In this document: piece after piece, positions 35,044 to 43,109 of the stretch
Position numbering within the stretch: position 1 is the stretch's first letter
Layout: every line of letters begins with the position of its first letter
Notes under the pieces: model-generated
Told to the model about the DNA's origin: nothing
What the model saw: only the letters and a program-made list of their open reading frames with translations
Database searches by the model: none
From: Bog-756 sp963727075
GTDB lineage: Bacteria; Actinomycetota; Acidimicrobiia; Acidimicrobiales; RAAP-2
Assembly: GCA_963727075.1 (NCBI GenBank)
Contig: CAVSET010000006.1
Span: forward strand, 2,445,416-2,509,415
Direction of reading: 5' to 3'
Length of the DNA stretch: 64,000 bases
Translations under genes and position numbers: made by a program

Positions 35044-36818
35044 GCCCTGCTGCGCGACGGACGTCACCCGAGCCGTTCCCCCCCCAGGTCCTCGGCTCCT
35101 ACGCCTTCATTGCCGACGGGGAGCGAGGCTGTCTGATCGGTCCTCGAGGGGACGTGGCCTGGATGTGTGCGCCATCGTGGGACTCCGACGCGGTGTTCGC
35201 CTCGCTCATCGGCGGTCCCGGCGTCTACGCCGTCACCCCGGCAGCTTCCTTCACCTGGGGCGGCTACTACGAGGCGAAAAGCCTCATCTGGCGAAGCCGT
35301 TGGGTCACCCTTGCCGGGGTCATCGAGTGCCGTGAGGCTCTGGCCTTTCCGGCCGATCCAGACCGGGTGGTGCTGCTTCGACGGATGACATCCCCCGAGG
35401 CCCGGCAGGACGTCGACGTGGTTCTTGCCCCTAGGCCATGCTTCGGACGAGATCACCTCCGCGACGTACACCGCCACGGCCGGACGTGGACAGCCACAAC
35501 CGGGAACATGTGGATGCGGTGGCAGGGGCCCGAAGGTGTCCACCTCAGCACTGACGGTGATAGCCGTGAGTGGCGGGCACACGTGCAAGTGGTGCCCGGT
35601 GAGCCGGTCGACCTGCTTCTCGAGCTGGCAACCCGACCCTTCGACGACGAGCCGGTTGAGCCCGACACCGCCTGGGATGCCACCACAGAGGCCTGGGCAC
35701 ACGATCTTCCCAACCTGGATGGCACCCTCGACCCCAAGGGCGCTTCGCTGGCCCATGCAGTTATGCACGGGCTGACCAGTGCCGGCGGGGGAATGGTGGC
35801 GGCAGCCACCACCTCGTTGCCCGAACGGGCTGAGCAAGGACGGAACTACGACTACCGCTATGTGTGGATCCGCGACCAGGCCTACGCTGGACAGGCCGCG
35901 GCGGCCGCCGGCGGCCTGCCCTTGCTCGATGGGGCCGTCAGGTTCATCACGGCCCGTCTCCTCGAGCATGGTCCCAACCTGGCCCCCGCCTACCGGATCG
36001 ACGGCACCGCCATCCCGGATCAGCGAAGCCTCGACCTGCCCGGCTACCCGGGCGGCTACGACTTGGTGGGGAACCATGTCAACGCGCAGTTCCAGCTCGA
36101 TGCTTTCGGTGAATCGCTTTTACTCCTGGCGGCAGCCGTAGCAAACGACCGGGTCGGTCCAGATAGCATCCGCGCCGCCCAAATTGCCGCTGCAGCCATT
36201 GATGCCCGATGGCAGGAACCCGACGCCGGGATATGGGAGATCGACAATCGTCTCTGGACCCATAGCCGGCTCATCTGCGCCGCCGGGCTTCGCCAGGCCG
36301 CCCGAGCTCTTGGCGGTCATGGCTCGCCGGATGCCACACGCTGGAGTGCCCTGGCCGATCGGATCGTGGCCGCTACCGCCAACGCGTCCACCCACCCCGA
36401 CGGCTACTGGCAACGGTCACCCGACGACTCCGCCATCGATGCTGCTCTCCTGTTTCCCGCGCTCCGAGGAGCGATCCCCGCTGACGATCCACGAAGCTCG
36501 ACCACCCTCCATGCCGTGCTCGACCAACTCACCCAGGATGGCTATGCCTACCGGTTCCGACATGGCAACCTTCCGCTGGCCCATGCCGAAGGATCGTTTA
36601 CCCTCTGTGGGTTTGCAACCGCCCTCGCCCTCCACCAGCAGGGCGAGGTTCTTGAGGCGGTCCGATGGTTCGAACGGACCGCTCGCTGCACCGGCTCCAC
36701 CGGCATCCACGCCGAAGAATGGGACGTCGACGAGCATCAAATGCGCGGGAATCTGCCTCAAGCGTTTGTGCATGCCCTCCATCTTGAAACGGCCGTCCGC
36801 CTGGCTGGCCCACCGTGA
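35040..36818 (+). CDS. Glycoside hydrolase family 15 (glucoamylase/trehalase-like)
   Basis: 592 residues. The start YAFIADGERGCLIGPRGDVAWMCAPSWDSDAVFASLIGG is the GH15 N-terminal beta domain. The catalytic (alpha/alpha)6 barrel has NYDYRYVWIRDQAYAGQAAAA near residue 270 with the general acid region, and the base region is IHAEEWDVDEHQMRGNLPQAFVHALHLETAV near the end. No signal peptide, so it acts in the cytosol, most likely on alpha-glucans or trehalose. Start is coupled to the SatP-like gene by ATGA. Confidence 0.9.
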   Translation: MSPAARRTSPEPFPPQVLGSYAFIADGERGCLIGPRGDVAWMCAPSWDSDAVFASLIGGPGVYAVTPAASFTWGGYYEAKSLIWRSRWVTLAGVIECREALAFPADPDRVVLLRRMTSPEARQDVDVVLAPRPCFGRDHLRDVHRHGRTWTATTGNMWMRWQGPEGVHLSTDGDSREWRAHVQVVPGEPVDLLLELATRPFDDEPVEPDTAWDATTEAWAHDLPNLDGTLDPKGASLAHAVMHGLTSAGGGMVAAATTSLPERAEQGRNYDYRYVWIRDQAYAGQAAAAAGGLPLLDGAVRFITARLLEHGPNLAPAYRIDGTAIPDQRSLDLPGYPGGYDLVGNHVNAQFQLDAFGESLLLLAAAVANDRVGPDSIRAAQIAAAAIDARWQEPDAGIWEIDNRLWTHSRLICAAGLRQAARALGGHGSPDATRWSALADRIVAATANASTHPDGYWQRSPDDSAIDAALLFPALRGAIPADDPRSSTTLHAVLDQLTQDGYAYRFRHGNLPLAHAEGSFTLCGFATALALHQQGEVLEAVRWFERTARCTGSTGIHAEEWDVDEHQMRGNLPQAFVHALHLETAVRLAGPP

Positions 36819-36846
36819 AACCTCGCGTGGGAAGAACAACTTGGCC

Positions 36847-36971
36847 TGTGGGTGCCAAGAACCTCATCTGGAACGTTGAACTGGGACTTTCTGCAGACCG
36901 CATGTGACCGCGAGAATGGTCCGTGGCCCTCTCGTTTCTCTATCTCGCTTTCCTCCGGACCATCCAGATCC
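36847..36971 (+). mobile_element. IS left-end fragment, interrupted by IS copy B
   Basis: 125 bp, identical to the first 125 bp of IS copy A (21997 onward) up to CATCCAGATCC, where IS copy B begins. The remainder of this interrupted copy is not found on the other side. Confidence 0.85.
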
Positions 36972-38147
36972 TGTGGGTGCCAAGAACCTCATCCGGGTGC
37001 TTTGATCTCGGCTTTCTCCAGAGCGGATGTGACGGCGAGAATGGGCCGTGGCCCTCTCGTTTCTCTATCTCGCCTTCCTTAGAACCATCCAGATCGTCTT
37101 CCTGCAGCGGTCCGACGACTCCGATCTGGCCATCGAGGTCGTCGTGCTCCGCCACGAGGTGGCGGTCCTCCGTCGCCAAGTGGCCCGTCCGGCTCTGCAG
37201 CCGAAGGACCGAGCGCTCCTTGCCGGCCTCAGCCGGCTGATCCCCCGGGTGAAGCTCCATCGGTTCTTTGTCCAGCCTGACACCCTGCTCCGTTGGCATC
37301 GAGAGCTGATCCGTCGCAAGTGGACCTACCCGAAGCATTCGGGTCGCCCGAGAATCTCAGCCGGGACCGTGCAGGTAGTGGTTCGCTTGGCCAGGGAGAA
37401 CCCGACCTGGGGCTATCGCCGGATCCACGGTGAGCTCACCGTCTTGGGCATCGGCCTGGCCCCGGCGAGCGTCTGGAACATCCTCGAGCGTCACGGCCTC
37501 GACCCCTCCCCGAACAGGACGGGCCCGACGTGGGGTGAGTTCCTGAGAGCCGAGGCCTCAACGATGCTGGCCTGCGACTTCTTCACCGTGGAAACCGTGC
37601 TTCTGCGGACCCTCTATATCCTCTTCTTCATCGAACTCGACACCCGGAAGGTCTTCGTGACGGGAGTGACGGAGCATCCGACAGGTGGTTGGGTCGTCCA
37701 ACAGGCCCGGAACCTGTCCTATGAACTGGCCCAACATGCACGACCGGTCAAGTTCCTGATCCGGGATCGCGACGCCAGGTTCGCGGCCAGCTTCGACGAG
37801 GTCTTCCGCTCCGAGGGCATTCGGATCCTCCGCACGCCGATTCGGGCACCTCGTGCCAATGCCTTCGCGGAGCGGTTCGTCGGGACCGTTAGGCGGGAGT
37901 GCCTGGATCGGGTACTGATCTTCGGTCGTCGACATCTCGAGGCTGTAGTCCATGAGTACGTCGAGCACTACAACAGCCATCGGCCTCATCGATCACTCGG
38001 TCAGCTACCACCTCAGCCGAAGGTCGCAGCCCCAGCGAAACCGAAGAAGGTCGACCCGTCACAACTCGAGCGAACAGATCGGCTCGGCGGACTGATCCAC
38101 GAGTATCGCCTGGTCGCGTGACGTGGATGACATTCTTGGCACCCACA
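36972..38147 (+). mobile_element. IS copy B, TGTGGGTGCC-tip family
   Basis: 1,176 bp from TGTGGGTGCCAAGAACCTCA to TTCTTGGCACCCACA. About the same length and layout as copy A. It sits inside the older fragment at 36847-36971. Confidence 0.9.
37048..38121 (+). CDS. Integrase-core (rve) transposase
   Basis: 357 residues, intact, close to the copy A transposase. Aspartates in STMLACDFFTVET and FLIRDRDARFAASF, glutamate in RANAFAERFVGT, and end GGLIHEYRLVA. Differences are scattered and the C-terminal linker differs (KVAAPAKPKKVDPSQL), so the two copies are not recent duplicates of each other, unlike the 125-bp fragment. Confidence 0.9.
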   Translation: MALSFLYLAFLRTIQIVFLQRSDDSDLAIEVVVLRHEVAVLRRQVARPALQPKDRALLAGLSRLIPRVKLHRFFVQPDTLLRWHRELIRRKWTYPKHSGRPRISAGTVQVVVRLARENPTWGYRRIHGELTVLGIGLAPASVWNILERHGLDPSPNRTGPTWGEFLRAEASTMLACDFFTVETVLLRTLYILFFIELDTRKVFVTGVTEHPTGGWVVQQARNLSYELAQHARPVKFLIRDRDARFAASFDEVFRSEGIRILRTPIRAPRANAFAERFVGTVRRECLDRVLIFGRRHLEAVVHEYVEHYNSHRPHRSLGQLPPQPKVAAPAKPKKVDPSQLERTDRLGGLIHEYRLVA

Positions 38148-38273
38148 GGCGCCTCCCGCTCTCGGTTAGTCGCCTTTTCGATCGCGCCTGACGTCCATCG
38201 GACCAGGAAATGCCTCGAGAAGTGACCCTCGTCAGCGGGGCATGGGAAGTGCATCGTCCCAGTTCAGAAGGAA

Positions 38274-38297
38274 TGGATGACATTCTCGGCACCCACA
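38274..38297 (+). repeat. Solo IS right end
   Basis: GGATGACATTCTCGGCACCCACA, the right end of the IS family, without a matching partner nearby; it is about 127 bp beyond the right end of copy B. The DNA between (38148-38273) holds no gene I can support. Confidence 0.75.
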
Positions 38298-38329
38298 GGG
38301 TTCCTCTCCCGTGGTCACGCCTGCCTCAG

Positions 38330-38546
38330 GTTGAGATTTGTGCCGGAACCGCTTTCGTGGGTCGAACGGGTCGTTCGTGTGGCAACTCTCTTGTGAACCC
38401 GAGCGGGATCAGGGTAAGAAGCGCACCTGCCAGGAGTCCAGCTTTGAGCGGAGTTGCCCAGATTCGTAGTCGTCGACGAGTGCTGCCGTCGTTGCGGGGT
38501 CATGGCCGGCCTCTTGTCCGGCGGTCTCTATCTCAGTAGAGGCGAC
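38330..38546 (-). pseudogene. C-terminal remnant of an MFS transporter
   Basis: This 217-bp stretch aligns with 39871-40091, the 3' end of the DHA2 exporter gene downstream in the window, sharing blocks such as CAGCTTTGAGCG, TTCGTAGTCGTCGACGAG and GCTGCCGTCGTTGCGGGGTC, with many differences and gaps. No open frame remains. It is in the same orientation, so the PRMT-like gene lies between a full exporter gene and a degenerate copy of its end. Confidence 0.75.
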
Positions 38547-38650
38547 AGCCACGGACCGAGAAGGCCGGCGATCCGAACACGCCGTGGAAGGCGATTGGCC
38601 GCACGGAGACCACCGCCCCGAAGGGATCGGAGACTAACGTGTAAAATGCT

Positions 38651-39775
38651 TTAGTCGTCGATCTCCTCCCAGATGGCCCGTTCGTCATGCTCCTCCCAAT
38701 CTGAGCCCGGCAGAGCTACGGCCCAGCTCGTCCACGTCCCGGTCGGCCGAGCCGGCAGGGTTCTGGCCTTGACTCGAACATTCATTCCAGGCACGAGCTG
38801 CACGGGCGAGCTCAGCGGGGCAGTCGTCATTCCCCAATGAGTGGGAGGGTCGCCTGGCCCCACGGACAGCGTGATACCTGGGGCGAGGTCAGCGGTGAAC
38901 CAGAGGGCGAGCGCGTTGGCTGTACCGAACTCTTGGACAGACAGAAGCATCTCGGCTTGGTGGGGCGCCTCCGCCTGCTCGAGCGTGATGTGACCTGTAT
39001 CCGTGGTCCACATACGACCAGGCAGTGAACGCCTATCGCCAGCGTTGAGGTGGCGAAAGCTGCCTGAGTAGTGAACTTCATTGACCGTCTTCTCGATCAG
39101 GGCATCGAGATCAACGCGGTACGGATTGTCCCGCAGGAACTCCACCATGTCCTCAAGGTAGCGGTCATGCACGAGCGCAGCCCATGCGGTAACGGAGTCG
39201 GGAATCATGGATCCGCCTGGCTTCAGCCAGCGATCTCGGGCGACAATGAGCGGAGGCAGCATCCCTTCGTCGATCCCGAAACCTCCGAGCCACTCCGATA
39301 CGATCACGTCGACGCGTTCCGGAAGGTCGATGTCCAAGACATTCCCTTGGATCACTCGGACGATCTCATCGACCCCGTTCGTTACTGCCAGCTCTTGGGC
39401 CAGAACAGCCATCGTGGTTTGCTCGATTGCGTAGACCCGTGAGGCACCTGCACGCGCTGCCAATACGCTAAGGATGCCGCTTCCCGCCCCAAAGTCGAGC
39501 ACGATATCGCCAGGGTGTACAACAGAGTAAATCGCACGTCGAAAGGCCTCGGTGCGGACCCGGTCTCGAATCATCGTTCGGTGTACTTCGAACTCTGCAT
39601 ACATCGGATCCGGTGACTGCTTGATTGGTGTCCGCACACGTTCAATGTAGTCAGTCAACTGACGCTCCGAGGCGTCGCCTGCCAACACTCGTTGGTGGGC
39701 AGTTCGTTCGATGCGTCCCGCTACGTCGCCTCTCTCGCTTGCGGGGTGTCTGCCCCCGTCCAAGACCGCCCACAC
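38651..39775 (-). CDS. Protein arginine methyltransferase (PRMT)-like protein
   Basis: 374 residues; the ATG at 39775 may be too early, and the conserved part starts near residue 57. It has, in PRMT order, MYAEFEVHRTMIRDRVRTEAFRRAI, motif I VLDFGAGSGILSVLAA (92-107), acidic E118 in VYAIE, the double-E loop SEWLGGFGIDEGML (E161, E170), ARDRWLKPGGSMIPD, and PTHWGMT (312-314), matching the THW loop of eukaryotic type I enzymes. The beta-barrel half is present. PRMTs methylate arginine side chains. In bacteria such proteins are rare; function here is unknown. It lies 91 bp after the DHA2 exporter on the same strand. Confidence 0.8.
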   Translation of the reverse strand: MWAVLDGGRHPASERGDVAGRIERTAHQRVLAGDASERQLTDYIERVRTPIKQSPDPMYAEFEVHRTMIRDRVRTEAFRRAIYSVVHPGDIVLDFGAGSGILSVLAARAGASRVYAIEQTTMAVLAQELAVTNGVDEIVRVIQGNVLDIDLPERVDVIVSEWLGGFGIDEGMLPPLIVARDRWLKPGGSMIPDSVTAWAALVHDRYLEDMVEFLRDNPYRVDLDALIEKTVNEVHYSGSFRHLNAGDRRSLPGRMWTTDTGHITLEQAEAPHQAEMLLSVQEFGTANALALWFTADLAPGITLSVGPGDPPTHWGMTTAPLSSPVQLVPGMNVRVKARTLPARPTGTWTSWAVALPGSDWEEHDERAIWEEIDD

Positions 39776-39866
39776 GCGTCACGAAGTCCTTTTCGGGTCT
39801 CGAGTTCAATGAAACGATTCGCTTCCGAAAGGGTGAAGGGCATGTTGCTCTCCGCAAAAGTCGTGC

Positions 39867-41495
39867 TCAAGTTGAGACAGCAGCGGAAGCCGGCTTCGCT
39901 TGGGGAGCTGGCCGTTGGTGCGGGAGTTCCCTCGTGAAGCCGAGTGAGATCAGGGCTAGGAGCGCCGCGGCCAGGAGCCCAGCTTTGAGCGATCGGAGTT
40001 GGGCCAATTCGTAGTCGTCGACGAGCGCTGCCGTCGTTGCGGGGTCAAGGCCGGCCTTCTTTGCGGCAGCCTCGATCTGCGAAGAGGCGACGAAGTTGGT
40101 GTTGGAACCAGCGGCGACCCCCACTTGGGTGGACACTTCGGAGCTGATGCGAGGGTCGTGTTGGACGTTGGAGATGAACGTGCTGGTCAGCCCGATCAGC
40201 ACGATCGCCCCGATGAGCGCCACACCCAGCGATGACCCGAGCTGTTGTCCCGTGTACTGCAGCCCGCCGGCCTCACTCCGGCCCGACTCCTCGACCGAGG
40301 ACTGGACCACATTGCCCAGTTGGGAGATCATCAGGCCCATCCCAACGCCAAGTACGCCCATCCCGATGGCGAATCCGGCATTGGAGAGCGTGGGCTTGAT
40401 CGTCGAGAGCAGTACGAGGGAACCGCCGAGTGTCACGATCAGGCCGGTCTGGACGATCTCCCGCACCGCGAAATGGTTCGAGAGCCGTGCCCCGACTGCC
40501 GCCGTGGCGAACATGGTGATTGAGATAGGAAGCATCTTGATCCCGGTCTCGAGCGCGCTCAGCCCAAGTACGAGTTGGAGATACAGCGGGACGACGAAGA
40601 AGATCCCCATGAGCAAGAGGTTCTGGCTGAACATCCCGATCAGCCCAGAGCGCACCGGCGGGATGCGAGCCAAGGAGAGGTGGACTAGTGGGTCGCGGCC
40701 CGTGTCTTCCCGATGGCGCTGCCAGGTGACGAACCCCCAGATGAGCACGCCACCGGCGGCTAGGACGAACAGCGTCAAGGAGAAACCGAAGATCGTGATC
40801 GGGGAGTTCTTGGGCTTCACCCATCCCCACGTGCTCGATTCGAGGACGCCGTAGACGAAGACCCCGAGACCGGCTGCCGACAGCACCGAGCCGACGACGT
40901 CGAGCTTGGGCTTGGGAGTAGGAGCCGGCGCATCTTTGACTTTGCGGGTCATGATCAGGATGAAGGCGGCGATGAAGACCTCGCCGACGAACACGACACG
41001 CCACGTCAGTACGGTTGTTGCCCACCCGCCGACGATGGGCCCGACCGCGATGCCCGCACCGGCGACGCCCCCGATGACCGCATAGGCGGCCTTGCGGCTG
41101 GATCCCTCGAAGTTGCCCGCGATCAGGGCTGCCAGTGCAGGGAAGACGAGCCCCGCGCCGATCCCTTCGAGCACCGACCACCCGAGGGCGAGCTGGAACA
41201 CGGTCTGGGAGGCGGCGGTCAGAGCCGATCCGCAGGCATAGATGATCAGTCCGATGACGAACGCCCTGCGTCGACCGATAATGTCGCCGATCTTGGCCCC
41301 GGTCATGATCAGCATTGCCATGACCAGGCAGTAGAGCGTGATCACCGCCTGAATCGTGGTGACCGTGGTGTGGAAGTCGTGGACCAGCGAGCTGATCGAG
41401 ACGTTCATCACGGACTGGTCCAGCACCATGAGGAATTGCGCAGTCGCCAATGCGACGAGTGCCAGCGAGCCCTTCTTCGCCGCCGTGGTGCCCAC
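39867..41495 (-). CDS. MFS exporter, DHA2 family
   Basis: 542 residues and about 14 transmembrane helices. Motif D1/A region: LDQSVMNVSISSLVHDF, then MLIMTGAKIGDIIGRRRAFVIG after TM2; motif C GGVAGAGIAVGPIVGGW in TM5. A proton-coupled drug or metabolite exporter. It precedes the PRMT-like gene by 91 bp in the same direction, so the two may be co-transcribed. Confidence 0.9.
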   Translation of the reverse strand: MGTTAAKKGSLALVALATAQFLMVLDQSVMNVSISSLVHDFHTTVTTIQAVITLYCLVMAMLIMTGAKIGDIIGRRRAFVIGLIIYACGSALTAASQTVFQLALGWSVLEGIGAGLVFPALAALIAGNFEGSSRKAAYAVIGGVAGAGIAVGPIVGGWATTVLTWRVVFVGEVFIAAFILIMTRKVKDAPAPTPKPKLDVVGSVLSAAGLGVFVYGVLESSTWGWVKPKNSPITIFGFSLTLFVLAAGGVLIWGFVTWQRHREDTGRDPLVHLSLARIPPVRSGLIGMFSQNLLLMGIFFVVPLYLQLVLGLSALETGIKMLPISITMFATAAVGARLSNHFAVREIVQTGLIVTLGGSLVLLSTIKPTLSNAGFAIGMGVLGVGMGLMISQLGNVVQSSVEESGRSEAGGLQYTGQQLGSSLGVALIGAIVLIGLTSTFISNVQHDPRISSEVSTQVGVAAGSNTNFVASSQIEAAAKKAGLDPATTAALVDDYELAQLRSLKAGLLAAALLALISLGFTRELPHQRPAPQAKPASAAVST

Positions 41496-41671
41496 AATCC
41501 TCCTAGTTGCTGTCTGATCTGATCGTGACGTGGTGTCTTCGTGCGCCGGCGATTTTCGAAGTCACCGGGGATCTACTCCGGACTCCCGGCTATCGTGCCG
41601 GGGCTTCCTCATGGAATACCAGTGAACTTCTCACCTCAGGGGGATCCCTGGCGTGGGGAGGCATGACACTG

Positions 41672-42010
41672 TCAGTCCGACGACTGCATCTCCTCGATCG
41701 CATCCTCGATGGCCAGTGCCAGCCCGAGGGCCTCGGCGATCGCAGCGGCTGCGGACACCGTCCGGGGCGTGCCGATAACTGGCGCAACAGCGATAAGGGT
41801 CCCTTGCGCATCCTCTAGCGTCAGATCCGTGCCAGCGGCTGCGACGGCCGCCATGTTCAGCAGATATGAGGCCGGGGGCGCGTTAACAGCCGCCAAGGCG
41901 GCGAGGCGGACCATCATGAGCTCCCGATCACTCAAGCTGGTACGGCTCACCGAGGCCTCGGTCATTTCTAGGACGGTTGCAAGAAGGGGTCGATCTTCAC
42001 TCATGTTCAT
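41672..42010 (-). CDS. Carboxymuconolactone-decarboxylase/AhpD-like protein
   Basis: 112 residues (MNMSEDRPLLATVLEMTEASVSRTSL). LSDRELMMVRLAALAAVNAPPASYLLNMAAVAAAG and LTLEDAQGTLIAVAPVIGTPRTVSAAAAIAEAL follow the all-helical CMD fold. The CxxC-H active site of AhpD is absent, so peroxidase-type activity is unlikely. Such short paralogues are often next to DUF1269 and stress genes; function unproven. Confidence 0.65.
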   Translation of the reverse strand: MNMSEDRPLLATVLEMTEASVSRTSLSDRELMMVRLAALAAVNAPPASYLLNMAAVAAAGTDLTLEDAQGTLIAVAPVIGTPRTVSAAAAIAEALGLALAIEDAIEEMQSSD

Positions 42011-42213
42011 ATCCTTCTGTTCGTTGAAAAGATTTGGTCAAATGGACACTTAGTCAACTGCAACGGAGTGCGACCGGTGCCAAAAATCTTATTCAGCCAC
42101 AGCACCCGGCGGCTACTACATTCGCGCTTCCTCGCGGTGCGTGGCCGCCCGCACCCACCGGCCGCTGCGGTTCCCGATGCGACGACAACCGCCACCTCGG
42201 GAACCAACTTGGC

Positions 42214-42723
42214 TCAGCTGACCGCCTGAGCTGTCTCCTGAACGGCCTTGTCGATGTCCTTGGGACTCACGTTGAGCTCCTTTGCGGCATGCTTCTCAGC
42301 CTTCAGTCCGGCCTTGTTAATGGCATCTTCAATAGTGCTCTCGCCGACGATGACCAGTGCAGCCTGCCCGGCATCGATGATGTCCCCGAACTCCTTCACG
42401 TCCGCCCGAGACATGCCCTTCCACAGGTGGCCGCTCACGCCGCCGACGGCCGCCCCTACCGCTGCGGCACCGATGACGGCGGGCGGGAACAGGATGCCGA
42501 CGACGGCGCCGACCGCTGCCCCACCCCACGCGCCATGACGGGTAGCCGTCTCATCCTTGTTGACATGGACTTTGCCATCCGCGTCCTTGGTCACCACTGC
42601 AGCGTCGTAGGTGCCGACTGCTCCTGCGGCGTGGAGGTCCTTCACGACGTCGTAGTCAGCACGTGCGGAGCCTTCGCTCGGGTAGGTCCCGATGTAGACA
42701 AATACTGCGTCAGGCTTGGCCAT
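42214..42723 (-). CDS. DUF1269-family protein with glycine-rich membrane hairpin
   Basis: 169 residues from MAKPDAVFVYIGTYPS. A ferredoxin-like N-terminal domain (EGSARADYDVVKDLHAAGAVGTYDAAVVTK) is followed by GAWGGAAVGAVVGILFPPAVIGAAAVGAAVGGVSGHL, a glycine-rich double helix, and a second alpha/beta half (DIIDAGQAALVIVGESTIEDAI). This fits DUF1269, whose function is not known but is common in stress-related loci. The ATG at 42738 is less likely. Confidence 0.8.
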   Translation of the reverse strand: MAKPDAVFVYIGTYPSEGSARADYDVVKDLHAAGAVGTYDAAVVTKDADGKVHVNKDETATRHGAWGGAAVGAVVGILFPPAVIGAAAVGAAVGGVSGHLWKGMSRADVKEFGDIIDAGQAALVIVGESTIEDAINKAGLKAEKHAAKELNVSPKDIDKAVQETAQAVS

Positions 42724-43109
42724 GATGCTTTTCTCCATTCTTTCTGTGCATTCATTTGGGGACTTCTGGTGTTACGTTGCTTCTGTCGAAAACGGCGAAC
42801 GCCCTGCCGGTCAACTCGAACTGCACCTTGAGCTGTCGGTCTGTCATCCGGCAGATTCACACTTATGTAGGCGAATTGTCATCACCTGCCAGCCGGATTC
42901 ACCTAGGGGAAAGACCACCGCGGTGTCCGGCATTCCATTGCCTACCGCGAGATCGCAGCCCGTGGGAGTAAGGTGTCTGGCAGGAAACTTCAATGGGCTC
43001 TGGCGTCGCCCTGGAGGCCAGTCTGAGAGCGAGCGAAGGAGCGGCGGCGCCTTGGCTTAGGGACCTTTGGCCATGGACCCAGGAAATCTGAACTGGCAAG
43101 CTAGGCGTT
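42724..43109. other. Regulatory stretch upstream of the LuxR gene
   Basis: 386 bp without a gene. It contains the 33-bp block described at 42878-42910 and otherwise only short open frames. Confidence 0.5.
42878..42910 (+). promoter_or_regulatory. 33-bp block upstream of LuxR gene (copy 1)
   Basis: GTCATCACCT, four variable bases, then GCCGGATTCACCTAGGGGA. The same block with the same spacing occurs in inverted orientation at 45584-45615, just after the LuxR gene. Copy 1 lies 200 bp before the LuxR ATG and could hold a promoter or operator. Confidence 0.6.
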
